A stretch of 64,000 bases of DNA. Origin: Pseudocercospora fijiensis CIRAD86. Lineage: Eukaryota; Ascomycota; Dothideomycetes; Mycosphaerellales; Mycosphaerellaceae. The stretch is taken from the NCBI RefSeq assembly GCF_000340215.1, contig NW_006921536.1, forward strand, positions 2,443,582 to 2,507,581, in the 5' to 3' direction. Shown in pieces: positions 61,422 to 64,000 of this stretch. Each line of letters begins with the position of its first letter. The stretch's first letter is position 1. Below the pieces are notes generated by a model, which did not search any database, was not told the origin of the DNA, and saw only the letters and a program-made list of their open reading frames with translations. Made by a program: the position numbers and the translations under genes.

Positions 61422-62130
61422 TCACTCCGCCCAATTCACAATTCAATATTGAAGTTTGTGATGAAACATGTGGAGTTGGTCGGTCCTGGAGCAGGCGTTG
61501 AGGCAGACCTTGGCCAGAAAACCTCATGGTTCGGTTCCTCGGCAAGCGCCATAATTGTTAGTTCTGCAACGGTCTTGACTCCTCGCACGACAGCAATGCT
61601 GTTCTGTACTACAACAAAGCCATAGCACGCATGGACATGATTCATCTCCATACCGACAAGAGGTGCCGACAAATCATGATTCCATTTGAAACCCCGTGCT
61701 GACTGATGATTCTGACTGATCGCTACGATACCTTCAGCTTCCCCAAAGACGATCGACAAGCAGCTGCAAGAAGCAAACTCAGACGATCCAAGGAGCAGCA
61801 GGGCCCGAACTCAGGATTTTACGGCCTACCCAAATGGTCCATCGCTACGACACACGTCAAGCGAGCTTATATCAGACGCTTCCTTCGGCTCATCTAGCAC
61901 GCTCTTCAGACGCGTCGACAGCCTATGAACTGCAAAGATGGAGGATCTCTGTGTGGTACAGTATATGCACTGTAGCGGATCCCGTCAGCTGAACTCTGAA
62001 ACTCAAGATGGCGGCATGCACCGGGCGGATTTAAGATGTAGGATGAGAATATATATACGCGTCGACGGTAGGTGCATGCTTCTCCTACCATATTGCACCT
62101 GTCTCCCTCTCTCTCGTCTCATAGTACATC
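61422..62130. other. Divergent intergenic region
   Basis: It lies between the DUF1115-like gene and the aldehyde dehydrogenase locus. A minus-strand open frame (61759-61436) has no RWD-like or other domain, and I do not join it to the downstream gene. No other feature is seen. Confidence 0.45.
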
Positions 62131-63756
62131 ATGGGCTTCCCAATCCCAGCCGAGAAGATCGAATACCGCCACTACATCGACGGTGCCTTCGCCGAATCGT
62201 CAGATGGGGGCAAGTTCGAGCTCAAGTCTCCGTACAACCATCAAAAGATCACAGACATCTGCGAAGCCTCGGTAGAAGATACAAACCGTGCTGTTGCCGC
62301 TGCGAAAGCTGCGTTTCCAGCATGGTCGGCGAAAAGTCCAGCAGAGCGTGGTGCTTTGCTGAAAGCATTGGCTGCCAAGGTCAGAGCTGCGGGCACAGAG
62401 CTGGCTCAGCTAAATGCTATGGACATGGGTAGACCAGTCAGTCAGTCCTGTTGGACGGAAGAAGATTCACTATGGTGCTGATCAGCTTCAGGTCGCCTCA
62501 TACTTTGATGCTCATTTCGCATCTACGTTGTTCGAGCATTATGCCGAGTCAGGATATGAAGCCAAAGGCACGACAAGCTTGAACACGCCTGGCTTCATTA
62601 ACATGACCTTCAGGTAGACTGCCCTGTCTCAGAGCTGATTGTTAGCTTCTAAAACGTGAACAGACAACCCATCGGCCCAGTCGCAGCTATCATTCCTTGG
62701 AACGTCCCGGTCATATCTTTTGCCATGAAGGTGGGCCCAGCAGTTGCCACCGGATGCACAATAGTGCTCAAAAGTTCAGAGAAGGCGCCACTTACCGTGC
62801 GTATCACGATCAAAGGTTATCAAAGCTCTTGACTGAGACAGTACTAGGCTGCACGCATTGCTCAATTTGTGCATGAAGTTGGCTTCCCACCAGGCGTCAT
62901 CAACGTCTTGTCCGGCCACGGCACGCCTTCTGGCGCGACGCTTGCATCTCATATGGACATTCGCATGGTCAACTTTACAGGCTCAACATTCACCGGCCGC
63001 AAGATCCAAGCCATGGCTGCATCTTCCAACCTCAAGAAAGTCGTGCTCGAGCTTGGCGGGAAATCGCCCGCAATCATTTTCCCAGATGCCGACATCACGA
63101 AAGCGGTGGCAGAAACAAGTGCTAGCATCATGATGATCATGGGCCAAGCATGTATCGCGAACTCAAGGATTTACGTGCATGAATCTGTCGCGGAGCAGTT
63201 CAAGAAGGCGTTCGTGATAATGTGGAAGAACTATAAGAAAGGCGATCCGCTTCTGCCGGAGACTCAACAAGGTCCACAAGCAGATGAGATTCAGCGAGAA
63301 CGAGTCAAATCTTAACTCGAAGCTGGAAAGGCTGGCAGTGGCAAGCTCTTGACTGGTGGCGAAGTCGCCGAGGGAAATTTCATCGAGCCGACCATTTTCG
63401 AAGATGTCGATGAGAATGACAAGACGCAGAAAGAGGAGGTCTTTGGACCGTTTGTCAACATCAATACTTTTAAGACTGAGGCGGAAGTTTTGGAGAAGGC
63501 GAACGCGACCGAATATGGGCTGTACGCCTCAGTCTATACGAAGGACATCAGTCGTGCAATGCGCTTCGCCAAGGGCTTTGAGTCTGGTACCGTGGGCATT
63601 AATTGCACTAGCCCGGCCATGGCTTTTGACATGCCATTTGGCGGGTATAAGGGCAGTGGTCAGGGCCGTGAAGGGTTTGGAAACAGTACAGAGGAGCACT
63701 TGGAGATCAAGACTGTGCTCATCAAGCTGGATGAGAATTCTGAGGGCATGATCTAG
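62131..63756 (+). pseudogene. Aldehyde dehydrogenase with one in-frame premature stop
   Basis: Exons 62131-62436, 62492-62613, 62664-62796 and 62848-63756 would encode 489 residues, normal for NAD(P)-dependent aldehyde dehydrogenases. Introns (55, 50 and 51 nt) have good signals and phases agree. Motifs are intact: [25 protein letters not shown], the ELGGKSP glutamate, the GQACIANSR cysteine and EEVFGPFV. A TAA at 63313-63315 interrupts RVKS and LEAGKAG, where relatives have a sense codon (usually Tyr). No intron can remove it. The frame is open and conserved both before and after. The reading is a recent nonsense allele, a sequencing error or, less likely, readthrough. Truncation would leave the catalytic Cys but remove the C-terminal cofactor and oligomerisation parts. 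Confidence 0.82.
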
Positions 63757-63768
63757 AAGCGAGAGCAT

Positions 63769-64000
63769 TTAGATGATGTTCTCGCGCAATAGAGGTCCTA
63801 CTTGCTTCCTGCTGGCTTCTAGATTGTGCTGATCCCAGAAGTGGTGGAAGGTGATGTCAGAACCTTCGCTCGTGCTTGAGCACTTTGCGTCTTTCAAGTC
63901 CAACTTGCCAGCATTGCTCACGAATTTCTCCGCAGCTTTCCTACCCCCGGCATCGAATGTTGTAAGATGCAATTGTCGATGGAAGCCAGAGTCATCGTTG
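63769..64000 (-). CDS. 3' end of an unidentified gene (runs off the window)
   Basis: The minus strand is open from the window edge to a stop at 63769, about 76 codons ending VGPLLRENII. The composition is protein-like, but I recognise no family. The stop lies 12 nt from the aldehyde dehydrogenase stop in a tail-to-tail arrangement, which fits a real 3' end. It could still be chance, as only the last quarter-kilobase is visible. Confidence 0.35.
   Translation of the reverse strand, partial: NDDSGFHRQLHLTTFDAGGRKAAEKFVSNAGKLDLKDAKCSSTSEGSDITFHHFWDQHNLEASRKQVGPLLRENII

Noticed and set aside
61436..61759. Joining the 61759-61436 minus frame to the DUF1115-like gene as its N-terminus
   Set aside because: The available intron would be only about 28 nt, and the encoded sequence has no RWD-like pattern.

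Overview
The window reads as nuclear DNA of a filamentous ascomycete. Coding genes carry short GT-AG introns, mostly 47-70 nt, with CTNAY branch motifs 10-20 nt before the acceptor. Genes lie on both strands without operons. One block looks like a transposon mutated by RIP (repeat-induced point mutation). Gene content (KDM5 demethylase, IPC mannosyltransferase, pisatin-demethylase-type P450, GH2 exo-glucosaminidase, GH43) suggests Pezizomycotina, probably Dothideomycetes; the class is inference. Exon boundaries were worked out by hand from splice signals, reading-frame phase and family conservation.

Layout. 1-5 kb: AT-rich edge, then a P450 (1795-3580). 5-19 kb: a dense housekeeping block. 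It holds a KDM5/JARID1 histone demethylase (minus), SLX1 nuclease (plus) tail-to-tail with QTRT2 (minus), thymidylate kinase (plus), an AIM6-like secreted phosphodiesterase (minus), an F-box-like protein (plus) and a proline-rich secreted protein (minus). 19-21.6 kb: gene-poor, with two inverted copies of a decayed repeat whose third copy is at 33.6 kb. 21.6-27.9 kb: an MmgE/PrpD enzyme and RAI1 decapping nuclease whose 3' coding ends overlap, a secreted GH43 glycosidase and an unknown protein. 28.6-36 kb: a peroxisomal acyl-CoA dehydrogenase, SUR1/CSG1-type IPC mannosyltransferase and a six-exon P450. 36-45 kb: CFD1 Fe-S scaffold, a 1224-residue repetitive secreted protein, a tRNA-like gene, a PQ-loop transporter and a small conserved protein. 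47.5-53 kb: methylenetetrahydrofolate reductase and a secreted GH2 exo-glucosaminidase. 53.1-57.35 kb: the RIP-like block, with a telomere-type (TTAGGG)n array inside it. 58-64 kb: COX6, an initiator tRNA-Met gene with an intron, a DUF1115-like small protein, an aldehyde dehydrogenase with one in-frame stop, and the 3' end of another gene.

The strongest novelty candidate is in the tRNA genes. The initiator tRNA-Met gene (60534-60664) folds perfectly only if a 59-nt GT-AG insert is removed from between positions 25 and 26. The insert has a GTGAGT donor, a CTAAC branch motif and a TAG acceptor, so it looks like a spliceosomal intron inside a Pol III gene. A second tRNA-like gene (42296-42505, minus) regains acceptor and D stems if two similar GT-AG inserts (57 and 55 nt) are removed, one in the D loop and one again near 25/26. 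I know of no textbook precedent in nuclear tRNA genes; spliceosomal introns in fungal U6 genes are the nearest parallel.
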